Source: Circinella minor
Taxonomy: Eukaryota; Mucoromycota; Mucoromycetes; Mucorales; Lichtheimiaceae
Assembly: GCA_016758965.1 (NCBI GenBank)
Contig: JAEPRB010000027.1
Span: forward strand, 186,001-250,000
Direction of reading: 5' to 3'
DNA length: 64,000 bases
The position numbers and the translations under genes were made by a program. The notes beneath the pieces were generated by a model. That model saw only the letters and a program-made list of their open reading frames with translations. It searched no databases and had not been told where the DNA came from. Shown piece by piece: positions 36,301 through 48,857 of the stretch (positions are counted from its first letter, which is position 1; every line of letters starts with the position of its first letter).

Positions 36301-39183
36301 AAAAAACTTGTCATTGATTAAATCAAGTTCTGTTTTCTTGGTGTGAAAATAAAAGGAAATTAGAATAAACAATATTTTCTCTTTTGTGTGTTATTTCAAG
36401 GTTTATTTATTATCATATTATTATTAGTAATAATGAAACAGCAACAACAATCAAATATATATAGTCTTTAGACACTAATAGAATGGGACCCAGGGTGTTT
36501 TGGCATAGTTGGATTGTGCGCTATTTTTTCATCGCTAGTTAAATTTAGTAACCTAAATGGAGAAAACGATAAGTGGGTTGTTTATTATTATAGTTTAGGG
36601 ATGACAGCAAATCGTTGTAGCACCACCAAAAAAGAATTTAACGGAAAGATCGGTATCAGAACAACATCTCTTTCATATAACAAATTAGTGGCTTTAGTTT
36701 TTTATTTTTTAAAATACGTAAAATATATAACAGATGAAGAAATTGTTGTTTAGCAAAATTATATTGATCATTGTAGACGCAACAAAAAATTGATTATAAT
36801 AATTTATATCTTGTAAGATAAATAATGTATCAGATTCATGTACACATCCTGTTTTTTTTTTCGTGTTGCATACGGACATAACACCCTTTTAATTATCTTT
36901 AAGGTTTTTTTTCCCGTTGAAAAACGCCCAGAAGTACAAAAGAGAGTTTTGTAGTAGTTGTTTTGACTCTCAGAAATCGAGATTTAAAACTAAAGTATTA
37001 ACCGTTTATGTTACTGCTGTTTTTATTTTGGTTGCACTATCCAACAAAAAAAAGCACAAATAATTGTTTCTTGCGAAAAAATAAATATATAAGTTTGTTT
37101 TTGGTGTAAGTGAACATGTGTATATAAGATAACGCGTATCAGTTTTTTTTTTTTTTTGGGGGGGGGGATTAGAAAGCCAAGGAAAAAAGAACGAGAAAAT
37201 TTTTCTTTCATTATTGTTGATTAGTGGATAAGTAATAAGTTGCTAAGTGGTAGTAAGTGTGGGTGTATGACAAAAAGATTATTAAGAGATCTCTTACTCT
37301 TTTAATTGTTTTGTTTGTTTGTGATGAACCCAATACGTAAAGCATATATAAATAACCCACAATGCAGGAACTGGAATGGTTTTTTTTATCTTTTAAATAT
37401 AATAATCAAAGGTATATATGTTAATCTTGCCTGTAGTAATAGATAGTGTAATGTCCTCTGACCAGTGAAGGGAAATTAGTCTCTCTCTTCCTGTTATTTT
37501 CATATAAATGTATTTCAAAACGGATAAAAGGGGTTTTTATAAATGTGTGATGCATGAGCTATAAGTTGGTTTTTTTTTTGTTGGGCTTGTAATAAATGAT
37601 GTTTTTGCATGATTATTATATATATTACTTTCTCCTCCACAAATCAAAGCGCAAAAGGGAGAAAAAAACCCTCCGTGTACCTATTTCCTCGATTTTGTGC
37701 CTTGAGCATGTCAATAAAGGTATCACCTATGCCCCTGTTCTCTCTGTGATTATATGGTAATGGAATATAATTTCTTTCCCCCAAAAAAATCGAAAATCAT
37801 CTCTCACTTCCCCCCCCCCCTCGTTTTAAAAAAGAAAGAAAATAAAAAAAAATCAACTGGATGGCCTGGCCATAATAGTGGCACCATGACAACCCCTGTG
37901 TAACTTTAACTTGTTTGGGACAGATCGTCGGGTATAATTTCGCTTAATATTTTTCTTTATTCTTTTCTCTTTTTTTTAAAAAAAAGGATGATCATTATAA
38001 TAGGTCTTGTTTATGCAGAAAACATAAAGAGGTCCATTAAATTATTAAGTAAACAAACAAACAGACACAAAAATAAACACAATGTAATAATAATTTAAAG
38101 ATATCCAACAGCAAAATGAATAAAAAATCATTATTACTTTGATTAAAAAAAGACTTGAACGTGTGTGTTGCTATGTATATTGTCTGGTACGACGACATGA
38201 TGAAGGTAGGACACTCTCACACACAACACAACAATATTTATTTTTCTTATTTGACCTCCTCTTGTATTATTGATTATTATATTATTATATTTATCTTCTT
38301 ATTCGTTCTCTTTTTCTTTCTTCCACTCTCTCGCACACATACACACGCACACGCCCATATTTATAACCCCTATAAATGGTGAGCCGTGAACAACTTGTTC
38401 GGAGACACAAAAAAGTAACACCATTGTTGTTGGCGGGAAAATAAAATAAACGATAATTCTTTTTTTTGTTGGACAAAGCACAATACTCGAATTATTTTTA
38501 TCAAACCCCCAAAGAGAATAATCATATTTTTTGTACATCCTTGTCTCATACCCCCAAACCCCTTTTGTTTCCCCTAAACTCACGGTAAGAAATTTGGTGT
38601 TGGCTTATGCATTTTGCTGTATTTGACTAGTACCTTGCCTACCTATGTGTGTGTTGCGTGTTGGTGTTATGTGAGTATTTTTTCGCTTTTTCTTCTTTGG
38701 GAAATTCGACTTTTTTGCACCTTTTTTTTAACTCTTTATGCTTCGGTGTAAATGTACAAGAATTTATAAGAACTTTTTTATAACAAATGTTAGTGTGGCG
38801 TTCCTTTTTTATAAAAAAAACGTTTCTTTTACCTTCATCCATTCCTTTCCCTTTTGTTATTTTTTATTTTATTTTGGGTCAACAACAAAAAAAAGTCTTG
38901 TAATCTTCTTTATAAGAATAAAAACAAACATATAGACAACCTCTCCCCCTCTCCTCTCCCTCTTCTTCTTTCCTGTTTATTTTTTATTATTATTACCATA
39001 ATTATTTATACTTTTTTCCCCCTTCAAAAATCCGTTTTCCCCTAAAAAAATAGATTCATCATTACCACTTCGTTTTCTATTTCCTTGTCACCTCCTCCAC
39101 CATATACACGATATCACTATTACTCTCATTATAAAAATATAATCGCATCAACATCATCAACAACATTCTTCAACAGTGACCAT
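33301..39183. other. Large gene-poor region, 5.9 kb
   Basis: No gene can be supported. A 79-codon plus-strand frame at 36514-36753 has fairly mixed composition but no recognised family. There is a T run followed by a G run at about 37144-37168, a C run near 37810-37819, and a C/T-rich stretch from about 38935 that is probably the leader of the next gene. An E2F-like motif lies at 38430-38441. Confidence 0.5.
38430..38441 (-). promoter_or_regulatory. E2F-like site, TTTTCCCGCCAA on the minus strand
   Basis: The plus strand reads TTGGCGGGAAAA. Its reverse complement, TTTTCCCGCCAA, is identical over 12 bases to the site at 56074-56085. It lies 743 bases upstream of the start codon at 39184. E2F binding is inferred from the consensus. 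Confidence 0.45.
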
Positions 39184-41169
39184 ATGTCGGATATACCAGT
39201 CGACCATCATCAAACGACGATCGATGAACTTTCAAAAGAGCTTAAAACTTTACTTGACACATTCTGTTCCGATGCCCAGCAACGTTTTTGTCTCGAACAA
39301 CGCGTAGCCAGTCAGCAACAGCTTCAACGAATCCGACAAACCATTCAACATATTCGTAATACATCTGAAGTATGGAACTCAACACCTAACAGTGATAGCA
39401 TACGCCAGTCTTTAATGCGAACATGCGTTGAAATGCTCGATTGCTATCAAGCCGTTTGTCAACATCGTCGAATCCGAGCATTACCTCCACAACAACAAGG
39501 ACATACTCAACAATTGACATTAAATTGGCAACAGCTTTCTCAATCTTTTGAAATAAAAGCCAGAGAACAAACCAATTTGGCAGCTCTTTTTGATAATTTG
39601 AAAAATCTACGAAAAGCATGGACAAAAAAACCTCGACAAATTGAAAAATTGTTGACATCATTGTTGGTGACATATGAGCTTCGTCCAGGTGCCTATGTGG
39701 TTTTGATTGATCGATATAATTATCACCAATTGGGATTGAAGCGAAGAGATATCGGCACACGTCAATTGGTCTTTGAATGTAATCGACTGAGTCGAAAGGA
39801 ACAAATGGAAGTAGTTGCGGGAATATGCGATCGGTTTGCTTCGGTTTTTGCACAAAATGCTCAGCATAACTTGGCACAAATCGAGGCTCAGGTACAGCTG
39901 GCTCAATTATCCATGTTGGCAAAACGTTTACGAAAACTGCAGGATCAGATTTTTTACTTGAACAATACGTCGTCGTCAACTACCCAACAACAACAATCAG
40001 CGACTGGAATAGATAATTTGGATTTAGATGATGAGAATCAGGAAGAAACGGATGATGAGGATGATGTTAGCAGTATTGATGGGGATATTGGACGTAGCCA
40101 AATCGATCCATTACCTCCACCTAGACACCATCGACAACGTCGTTCACACCGTTCGCGTCAAAGAAGAACAACAGGAGCACCATCAGCACCACTACCACCG
40201 CCAATGGCGCCACCATTCGCACAATTTCGATCAGTGGCACCTTCACTGTGGTATATTCAAGATGATACTGGACTCCATAGTATCCCGACACCATCTTTTG
40301 TACCTTCTCCTTGGCAATGGCCAGATTTATTACAAGTACAGCGACCTTATGATCCAATGTTATTCGGCCTTATTAAGCGACGAAGAAAACAACGTTCACA
40401 TCAATCACCACAATCATCATCATTATCGACAGGAACTTTACCACGACAAACCTTTATTGTTCGATTCAAGGGATTGTTTTCGACGAGAACACGATACACT
40501 GCAACACCTCCAGCTACCATGGGACAACAGCAGCATTACCATCATTCTCACCACCAGAATAATCCCCCTAGCAACACAACAACAACCACGGGTGATGACC
40601 ATGAAGCGGCTGCTGACACAACAGCTCAACCTCCTCCAGCTCCTGCTGTGGATATTAATGATGCGCCTTCTGCTACCAATAATAATGTAGATGATGGTAT
40701 AGATGACTCACCTGCTGATTTTGCTTGCATATCCGTCAGTAATCTTTGTAGTCATTTTTGTAGAACTGGTCGACAATTTTATGAGGATGTCACTTCCAAT
40801 GCACAGTTAAAACACAGTCAGGATGGTCATATTTTACAAGAAATTGGGCGTGATTTGGTCGAAACGTATGCAGCAATTCAACTTGAGGCGTCTCGAGCTC
40901 TCATGCATCGTATTTTAACTATTTTGCAAGATTTAACTGTTTTGGACCACAGTCAGCAACGTGATGACTGGGAGACATCAAATGCTACTCCTGCTCCTGC
41001 TTCTGGTGTTGGGATATCAACAGCTCAAGATACCACTTCTGCACAACAACAACAGGTATCATCATCTCAGCCACAACAAGAGCAAAGACAGCAAAAAACA
41101 CATTACAGTAATGATGAGGAGCATCGTTCGAGTCGAATAGAATCTCAAGTTTCATTACCACCTGCTTAA
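39184..41169 (+). CDS. Intronless protein of unknown function, 661 aa
   Basis: A single open frame of 661 codons begins at the first ATG (MSDIPVDHHQTT); the same frame is open upstream only from a TTG at 39085. Residues 1-300 are mostly helical, with Gln-rich amphipathic segments (SKELKTLLDTF, LRKLQDQIFYL). One block of ordinary globular composition lies around ELRPGAYVVLIDRYNYHQLGL and TRQLVFECNRLSRKEQ. Residues 310-380 are acidic then Arg/Pro-rich. The region around 390-440 contains aromatic residues (SLWYIQDDTG). A second helical block lies near 550-625 (ACISVSNLCSHFCRTG, DLVETYAAIQLEASRALMHRI). The ends are Gln-rich. No known family is recognised. The lack of introns is unusual beside the many-exon neighbours. 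A strong E2F-like motif lies upstream. Confidence 0.85.
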   Translation: MSDIPVDHHQTTIDELSKELKTLLDTFCSDAQQRFCLEQRVASQQQLQRIRQTIQHIRNTSEVWNSTPNSDSIRQSLMRTCVEMLDCYQAVCQHRRIRALPPQQQGHTQQLTLNWQQLSQSFEIKAREQTNLAALFDNLKNLRKAWTKKPRQIEKLLTSLLVTYELRPGAYVVLIDRYNYHQLGLKRRDIGTRQLVFECNRLSRKEQMEVVAGICDRFASVFAQNAQHNLAQIEAQVQLAQLSMLAKRLRKLQDQIFYLNNTSSSTTQQQQSATGIDNLDLDDENQEETDDEDDVSSIDGDIGRSQIDPLPPPRHHRQRRSHRSRQRRTTGAPSAPLPPPMAPPFAQFRSVAPSLWYIQDDTGLHSIPTPSFVPSPWQWPDLLQVQRPYDPMLFGLIKRRRKQRSHQSPQSSSLSTGTLPRQTFIVRFKGLFSTRTRYTATPPATMGQQQHYHHSHHQNNPPSNTTTTTGDDHEAAADTTAQPPPAPAVDINDAPSATNNNVDDGIDDSPADFACISVSNLCSHFCRTGRQFYEDVTSNAQLKHSQDGHILQEIGRDLVETYAAIQLEASRALMHRILTILQDLTVLDHSQQRDDWETSNATPAPASGVGISTAQDTTSAQQQQVSSSQPQQEQRQQKTHYSNDEEHRSSRIESQVSLPPA

Positions 41170-44100
41170 ATCAACACATCATCAACAGAGCAATCAAACC
41201 TCCTTTTTCAATACTATTAGTTTTTATCCTATTGTGTTTTGCTATATATCACAACTGTCTTTTTTTATTATTTTCACTTGCCATTTATAATGTTATTTTA
41301 AAATATAACCACATCCTTATTCCCCTTATTTAGCTTTTTTTTTAGTTTAGGATGTGTTTGTTATCACCATACTTACTCATAACTCAATTTTTTGAAGAAC
41401 CCTTTCTTCCCCTTCCCCCAACCCCCTATCTTATTCTTTCATTAGTCAAATTATATATATATTATATTATACGTATTATATACCATTATCTCACATACAC
41501 ACACACAAATACAACAATAACAACAATTCACAATGTATGATTTTTTTTATCTTATACCTTTATTTTTCAATCCCATTACAATAATAGAATGAAAAAAATT
41601 GTTATTTTTTTTTTCTTCTTTTGTGTTTTATGTATAGCATTTAGTTAAATGATTTTTGGTGATTTAAAAAAAACATGTGTATAAAAAGTTTGTTGTTATG
41701 GCTTTTGTTTACGTTTGCCTCGTGGCGAGCTTGTAAAAAAAATGAACCCCCCTCAATTTTCTTTTCTTACTTCTGTATTACTCCCCCCATCTCCCCCCCC
41801 CCTCCTTTTTCCCCCTCCGCTTTTACTCTCTCTCTCTCTGTCTCTACTTTACACATGCCATTTACAACATCTATAAACTAATTTTGTTGTATATTTGGAA
41901 AAAAAATAAAGTAACATAATTTAAGTTTATAGTTTTTTTGTGACTTGTCATACAACAACAAAGAAAACGATAATCTTATTATTATTAAATATAGATTACC
42001 ACTACCAAAAAAGTGTTTTTTTGAGTTCTATAAATATAATTTATTAAGCATTTTGAAAGCGTTAGTATTACTTGTAAGGAGTAATAATAATAATAGTATT
42101 ATATTCAAAGTGAACGTTCTATGCAGCTCTGTAGCATGTGGTTCACATAATAAATACAAGGATAATATTATCACATTACAATTACCGTCTTTTATAAAAC
42201 ATACCGACCCAGCTTTTATATAAATCATATGTAAAACAATTCTTGATGAGTACTCCCGGTTATAGAACCGATATTCTTGTAATATATAAAACAATTCATT
42301 GCTGTATTGAATAATGATAATACTTATTTGATAACTCCAATTTCGTTATGAGTTAATATCTATAAAAGTTGGAATTCTGGAACGATAAACATTTCTTTAC
42401 GTATTGTATATAAGTTATTTTTCATTTGTTTATTGCATTTACGTATAGCCCTGTTAGTATATAGTACAATAGTAAAGAGAAGATAAAAAATGTGTTATTG
42501 TTTACTGTATTCCTTTGACAATTGAAGGAAAAAATGGCCAAATCACAAAATGAATGTAGTGAAGAGACTCCATGTGCTACGTATAATGAAATTTTGTGAT
42601 TCTGTTTTGATATTAATGGTATATATTATCCATCATACATAATGACGATGATGATAACTCTATTTTTTTATTACTAAATAACAAGAAAATTAATATATTC
42701 GTGATAATGAAAATAATAAATAGCTCCTAATAATAAACAATAATACTTGAATAATACTTGTGCATCTTCTCACAGCAATCATAATAAACAACTTGTTTTC
42801 TTTCAGGATTAAAAAAATAGATCATTAAACAAATGAATAAAAATAAAAAAAGGCATGAAGATGTAGAAATTATTTCCAAAAAGGAAATAAAGGCATGTAA
42901 AGAAAGTATGTTGTGTAATCAGGCACACATACAAAAAAGGTTCATTGTAGTTAGAGCCATATGCTATTTTATGATTTTATTTTAGTAATAAAGTACAAAC
43001 ACAACATGACGCATGTATGCACAATATAAGATATTTAGAAAGAAATAATGTTGATGCAGTACATAAATGCAGTACATAAAAAGAAAAGATTCAAGTATAT
43101 CGTGCATATACGTTTTGTATATATTTACGTATACATTGCAACAAACAGCGATAATAATATATAACACACGTTAAGAATCTACTTATATAATACGCGTGAA
43201 TCTTATGTTTTCGTACATAAAGATTGCATATGCAACAACCTTTTCTTTGTTCCACCACATACGTATTGAATTCCAATGTTCCAGCAAAATATACTCAATA
43301 GTTTTTTTGTGTATACAAAAACGATTTATTTCATCGCTGCCACCAATACATTCCTCAAGAATATACTTACAAACCAGACTTTAAGAATTATTTTCACTGT
43401 ATACGTAGTAGTAGTTGTTAATTACTTGTTTTATTATTATAATATTCTTTTGTTTATACTGTCTTGATACATCATAAAGTTTTTTGATAAGTGGAAAATG
43501 TGAGCTTTTTACTTTGTCTTCTTTATGGCTTGACAAAAAAGCATATTCACCAACATCTATTCCTTCGCAGAAAAGTCAAGTTTTACTTGGTGGTTCTACG
43601 TTGTTTGTCTTCCACTAACTCAATATATCTTTTTTTATCATAAAATGAGAAAAAAAACATACTAACGATACTTACGCCGGGGTAATACACTACATCTTCT
43701 TTCATTCGCAGCTGTTGTGTAATATTCTTTTAAAGATTTAATAAAAAAAAGGGCTTAGTTTTTTTCTGGGTACCCACATCGAGTTCACTATTACATTCAC
43801 ACCCTTCTCCTATTATTGTTTTTATTGGTATATCATACATTCTGATGCAATGACTTCAAATAATGTTTTTAGAAGAAGTTATCATGATACTTTTGAAGTA
43901 ATTTTTTTCTCTCTTTGTCATCATAAGTTGATGTGGTTAAAGTTTTTGCACTACACATAAACAACAATGAATCTTGGACTACGTATGTCCATCAAAGTAA
44001 ATAATAATGACTTAAAGGAGGTAAATATGTTTTTTTTGTGAATCTTGACCAATCATCATGACATTGAATAAGTCGTCGTTCAATTTTCTCTGTAAATCAA

Positions 44101-44540
44101 AAGAGGAAGACAAAAATAAATGAGACATGATAGTATATAATATTATAATTACCTATTTTTACCGTGTTACTAGGATGTATTACGAGAAAAAAAGTTGTCG
44201 ATGTTCCGAAAATAACGAAAAGCTTATTTTTGACTTTTTTAGTATTATATGTTATTGCATAATATAAATACAATATTTATGCATATATTTCTTATTTGCG
44301 TGACTAGATATATATACAAATAAATCTGATACCGTTATTTATTTACTGGTTGTATTATTGTAGCTTTGGTATCAATATTTTGTTCAATCTGCGCAACAAT
44401 GTAAATAAAAGAAAAAGATATGTACCGTTTTTCTTCAATAGTACGTAGGTCATATGGCGATAATAATTTAGAAATTATTATAATACAAAGTTGCTGTTAC
44501 ACCATTGGTTACTGTCGATCATCACCATATTTATACATAT
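41170..44540. other. Gene-poor region, 3.4 kb
   Basis: This begins with the 3' flank of the 661-aa gene. It holds C-rich runs near 41784-41820, a CT repeat near 41825-41842, a short tandem repeat of TGCAGTACATAAA at about 43054-43079, and poly(A)/poly(T) tracts. No gene is supported. Confidence 0.5.
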
Positions 44541-44936
44541 TTAAATCAATTGAAAATAGTAAGAAGATTGTGGGGTTTGTCTGACGTCGATTCTTTGTAA
44601 TCTAGATAATATTCCGTAGAGTCGGGATTGTGCACTTTGATCAACAGTAGTGATCTGTAACACAAAAATTCCTGTTCTCTTTATCACTTTCACACACACA
44701 CGCACACAGCGTATATATATAATATACATATTATAAGTTGTTGCCACAATAGTTAAATTATTTTAAAATCCTTGACAGGTGATGATGTAACACATGAATA
44801 ACAAGAATTAGATGCTGATCGCTCCGGAAAATTACCAAGTATAGTGATGATCTGCAAAAAAGCAAAAATCTTGATTATACATAACACACAATATGAATTT
44901 GTAATAGCACTAGTAGTACATGTTGTACACTATAAA

Positions 44937-45034
<98 letters not shown>

Positions 45035-47143
45035 GTATAAGCATTTGCGCAGCCATCGCCGGAAGCAACAAACAACCCGGGTGAATAACTTATGCGATAA
45101 TTGTTATCTCCGAAAAATGATTAGCATCTTCTAATAATAAATTCTTTCTTTTATAAAAAAAAATGTTGTAAATAGTCTTGGTAATGAGCAGCCTTCTTAC
45201 TTTAGTCATGATTCATTTATAATTAGTAGAGATGAAAAAAAATATACTAATGGTTATATGGTAATGATTTGTAATTTTTTATAAGCTGTTCACACTTCTG
45301 TCATACAACAATATCTTATAGTCATCAATGAGAAACGCAGAGCCCCTCTCGGGGCAGGTATTCTTTCGTAGACATAATCTACTTTTTATATTGTCATTTC
45401 CATAATGTTCATGACAAACGTTCATGGGAGTGTTATTGTTTTTCTATTATTATCTTTGTGATAGATATTGTGATAGATATTTCGTACAAAAAAGACATAA
45501 ACTCACAGTTAACATATATCAGGCAGTTGATATACGTAAAACGAAAAATTAATAATCTTTTTATTAGTGTATCAGCAAGAGACACTACAATATAATCTCA
45601 GTACGTATCAAAATTCCAAGAAAATATTACGGTCAATAAGATTACTTGCATACCTCCTGCAGTATGTGTTATAGATCCTTGTTGGCTCGTCAATTATCGA
45701 GAGCTCATCAATCCAACAAAAATTGTTGTTTTCGCACTCCTGAATTTAAATAAAATAATGTATTTTATTTTATGATTAGGGAACCTGATATGTTCAAAGT
45801 AATTAATAAATGATACAGAGTGTATAAAAGCTCTTTGATAAGGGAATATTTATCACAAGAAAGGGATAAATGAAATGTATCAAAATTGGATGTCTGGATG
45901 ACATGTCTGGATCTAAACGGAGAACAGATCTTGAAATTTTTTTCCGCCTTCTCGTGTTATGTTCTCGTGGATACCTACAAAATGTGGAGTTGTTATGGTG
46001 ATATTTTCGGTCCCATGAAACGCTATATGAGATGTTGTCATGGCGATATTTGAAATAACATTTTTTTTACTTGAGGATTTAACTTTCACTTATTAAAAAA
46101 TATTAAAGAGGCAGGTGTTAACGAAATGTATACTTTGTTTGACAAGCTTATATTATAAAAAGCTATGTAAAACTTTTCAGGATCACCATTCTAATTTTTT
46201 TCTTTCAAATATCGAGTTAATTGAAAAACATAATTTGGGAAACGTTAACTAATGAGTATCATAAATTCATATTGTTGACACAAACTCGATCCTTATTACA
46301 AGATATGTAATTACATCTGTCTCTAGAAGGGGATCTGTGACGTATCAATAAGTTTAGAAACAGACATGTTCAGCAAGGCAAAAAGAGTGATTTTCTAGAT
46401 GCTTTCATTGGGATATCAAGCGAAGTTACTCTATTATTATTAGTAGGTAGAGTACGTAATGAATTTTCAGTTGATTACCAATTACATAACCTTTTGATAA
46501 AAGTATTTCTCATTAATCCATTTAAAAGTTGCCTATAGTCACAGGAAAAGACAAGCTACCAAAAGTTGGAACAGTTTTAGACATGAGACACGTTCATATG
46601 ATTACCTGATAGACCCCATATAGGCTCACTGATGATATTATTATTGATATAGTAGTGTCTTGGCAAATTTGATTCGCAAAAGCATGAATGGTTCACTTTA
46701 GATTTATGGTAAAACTTTCAATATTGAAATGATGTCACTTTGACCGTCATAGCGTAAAGATATACAATCGTCGAAAAGTTAAGTAATTGGTGTATATCTT
46801 TTTTTATTAAGTTTACAATCTTGTTATCTAATCAATGCCTAAGTATCTGTCTTATTTTCATTACGTATTCGAGTAGGCCACTGACCATTTGCGAAGATTG
46901 CTTCACAAGACCGTATAGAATTGAACTCTGACTAGGTCGGTCGCATTAACAGCTGGAAAAACTTCCATGGGATGACTTATTAACTGTAGGTAATGCATTT
47001 CTTTAAAGCTGGTTTCTAACGATCCATGTTAGAACTGTTTGATACCCAGGAGCGTTGTAAAAGAACTTGCAGCAGCTTCCCTCGGTGAAGTCTATTTTGT
47101 TGGAAATCAAAGAAATAAAATAATAAATTTTGATGAGTTTCAT
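44541..47143 (-). pseudogene. Exon-like islands; possible unresolved or decayed multi-exon gene
   Basis: Several short open segments with gene-like composition and splice-like edges follow each other on the minus strand. They are 47021-47143 (MKLIKIYYFISLI, signal-peptide-like, then EGSCCKFFYNAPGYQ), 46903-46983 (HPMEVFPAVNATDLVRVQF), 46616-46696 (CESNLPRHYY, ends at a GTAATC donor), 45913-46062 (ITTPHFVGIHENITREGGKK), 45654-45739 (CAG acceptor, CWIDELSIIDEPTRIY, GTATGC donor), about 45034-45100 (YSPGLFVASGDGCANAY), about 44775-44851 (CAG acceptor, LGNFPERSAS) and 44541-44654 (CAG acceptor, SRLYGILSRLQRIDVRQ, stop). I could not join them into one open frame. No family is recognised. A Cys-containing secreted protein or its relic is a guess. 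Confidence 0.3.
44941..45033. repeat. AAT trinucleotide microsatellite, 31 perfect units
   Basis: Ninety-three bases of uninterrupted AAT. On the minus strand it would read as a run of Ile codons, but that frame is a by-product of the repeat. The perfection of the tract suggests recent expansion and length polymorphism between strains. Confidence 0.97.
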
Positions 47144-47545
47144 GCAACTTGAAATTGTATTTTTTCGCTTCACCGTCCATACGTTCCACAACGGCTCTTC
47201 TATTTAGTCTATGTGTGATTTGATTGGTTTTCTTCTGTCATCCAAAAAAAACTCAGCATCGTTTATAACACATGAAAAAAACAAGTGTCCGCATCAAAAC
47301 ATTGGACATGTAGGAAACACATGAAAATAAAGAAAAATGGTTTTTTAACTTTGTACAAAAAAAGCCTTTCGCTTTTTTTTTTAATTATTATAAATATTTG
47401 AAATGATGAATGCCGAAAAGAAGAAGAGAGAATCTAACTACTATACAAACAAGAAAAAAAATAGGATGGGATTTGAGTATAATATGGAATGTAAAAGTGA
47501 TTATTCAAGTTTTATAATTTTGAAAAGTTTGGTTGATTAAACTTC

Positions 47546-48857
47546 TTAGAACTTCTTGCCGAAAAGAATTTCTTGAAGAGCATCATAACCGGACAAGACA
47601 CCAGCACCAGCGATGGCACGGAGAATGTTAGCACCAGCACCCTTGAACAAGGACTTGGTACCTTCCTTGGCAACGATTTCACGGAAAGCGTGGAGGGAAG
47701 AATCGTACTTGACAGCGGCACCGGAAGTCATCATCATACGACGACGGATGGTGTCAATGGGGTAAGAAGCCAAACCAGCACCAGTGGTGACAGCCCAACC
47801 GAGCAAGAAGGTAGCCAAGAAACTCTTTTGGAGGTTTTCGGGCAAAGCAGGCTTCAATGAATCGTACATACCGAAGTACAAACCACGGTAGACAATAATA
47901 CCAACACAAGAGATGGAGAAACCACGGTACAAACCAGCAACACCATCAGACTTCAAAGTCTTACGGTAGACATCAACCAAACCATTGAATTGACGTTCAC
48001 CTCCACCCTTGGAGGCCTTAGCATCGTTAGCCAAACGAGTACGGGCATAATCGAGAGAGTAAACGACTAGATTGTAAAAAAAAAAAATTAGTATGAGTAA
48101 TTATTTCTTCTCGATCCTAAATCCACCAACCCATCAATTCTTTTTTTTTTGTTTATTATTTTTTTATCTCCACACTCCGCCCTTTTTTTCTTCGAAAAAT
48201 AATGAAAGAAATCAATTTTATTTTGAAGAAATAACTTACAGAAAAGGGAAGAAGCACCAGCAGCACCACCGGAAGCCAAGTTACCGGCGAACCAGGCCCA
48301 GTAACCATCCTTCTTCTTATCCTTGTTGAACATACGCTTGAACTTATCCTTGAAAGCAAAGTTCAAAGCTTGGGTAGGGAAGTAACGGATGATGTTAGCG
48401 GTGTTACCACGCCAGAAAGAGACAACACCTTCTTCCTTCATGGTACGGGCGAAGCAGTCGCCAATACCCTTGTAAGGGGTAGCAAGACGACCTTGCTTGA
48501 TCATTTCGTCTTGGTTTTGGATCAAAAGCTTGATACGTTCAATGGGGGCAGCAGCGGTCTTGGAGACAGCAGCAGAGACACCTCCCATGAGGAAATCCTA
48601 TAAACAAAAATCAAATAATTAAGATAAACATGAGTATAACATTAACAAATATAAAATCATCAATTGCTATCAACAAGGACTGTGTTATGCATGTGTGTTG
48701 CCAAACAAAAATTTTTGCTCTTTATTATCCATCATTTGAGACGAAATAAATAGGCACACACATATACCACAACCATAAAGAATACAACGCAAAGTTTAAG
48801 AATTTGAAATAAATAACTTACCATGACGAATTGGTTTTGGCTCTTTTCGGCAGACAT
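47546..48857 (-). CDS. AAC: Mitochondrial ADP/ATP carrier, 304 aa, three exons
   Basis: Exons in order are 48822-48857, 48240-48597 and 47546-48066; introns are GT-AG and the frame closes at 304 aa. The protein exchanges cytosolic ADP for matrix ATP across the inner mitochondrial membrane. It consists of three repeats of about 100 residues with two helices each. The carrier signatures are visible as [28 protein letters not shown] and [22 protein letters not shown] (about 239-244) is the specific ADP/ATP carrier motif. The short N-terminus has no cleavable presequence, as usual. Codon choice is strikingly biased to C-ending codons (GTC, GCC, ACC, AAG) compared with neighbours, typical of very high expression. 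Confidence 0.97.

Noticed and set aside
36514..36753. 79-codon plus-strand frame beginning MCAIFSS
   Set aside because: The start recalls class-II glutamine amidotransferases (MCGI), but the Gly and the rest of that family are missing and no neighbouring exons fit.
44875..45075. Minus-strand open frame with about 31 consecutive Ile
   Set aside because: It is produced by the AAT microsatellite; it is not evidence for a gene by itself.
47573..47860. Plus-strand open frame opposite the ADP/ATP carrier
   Set aside because: It is an antisense shadow of the strongly codon-biased carrier gene.
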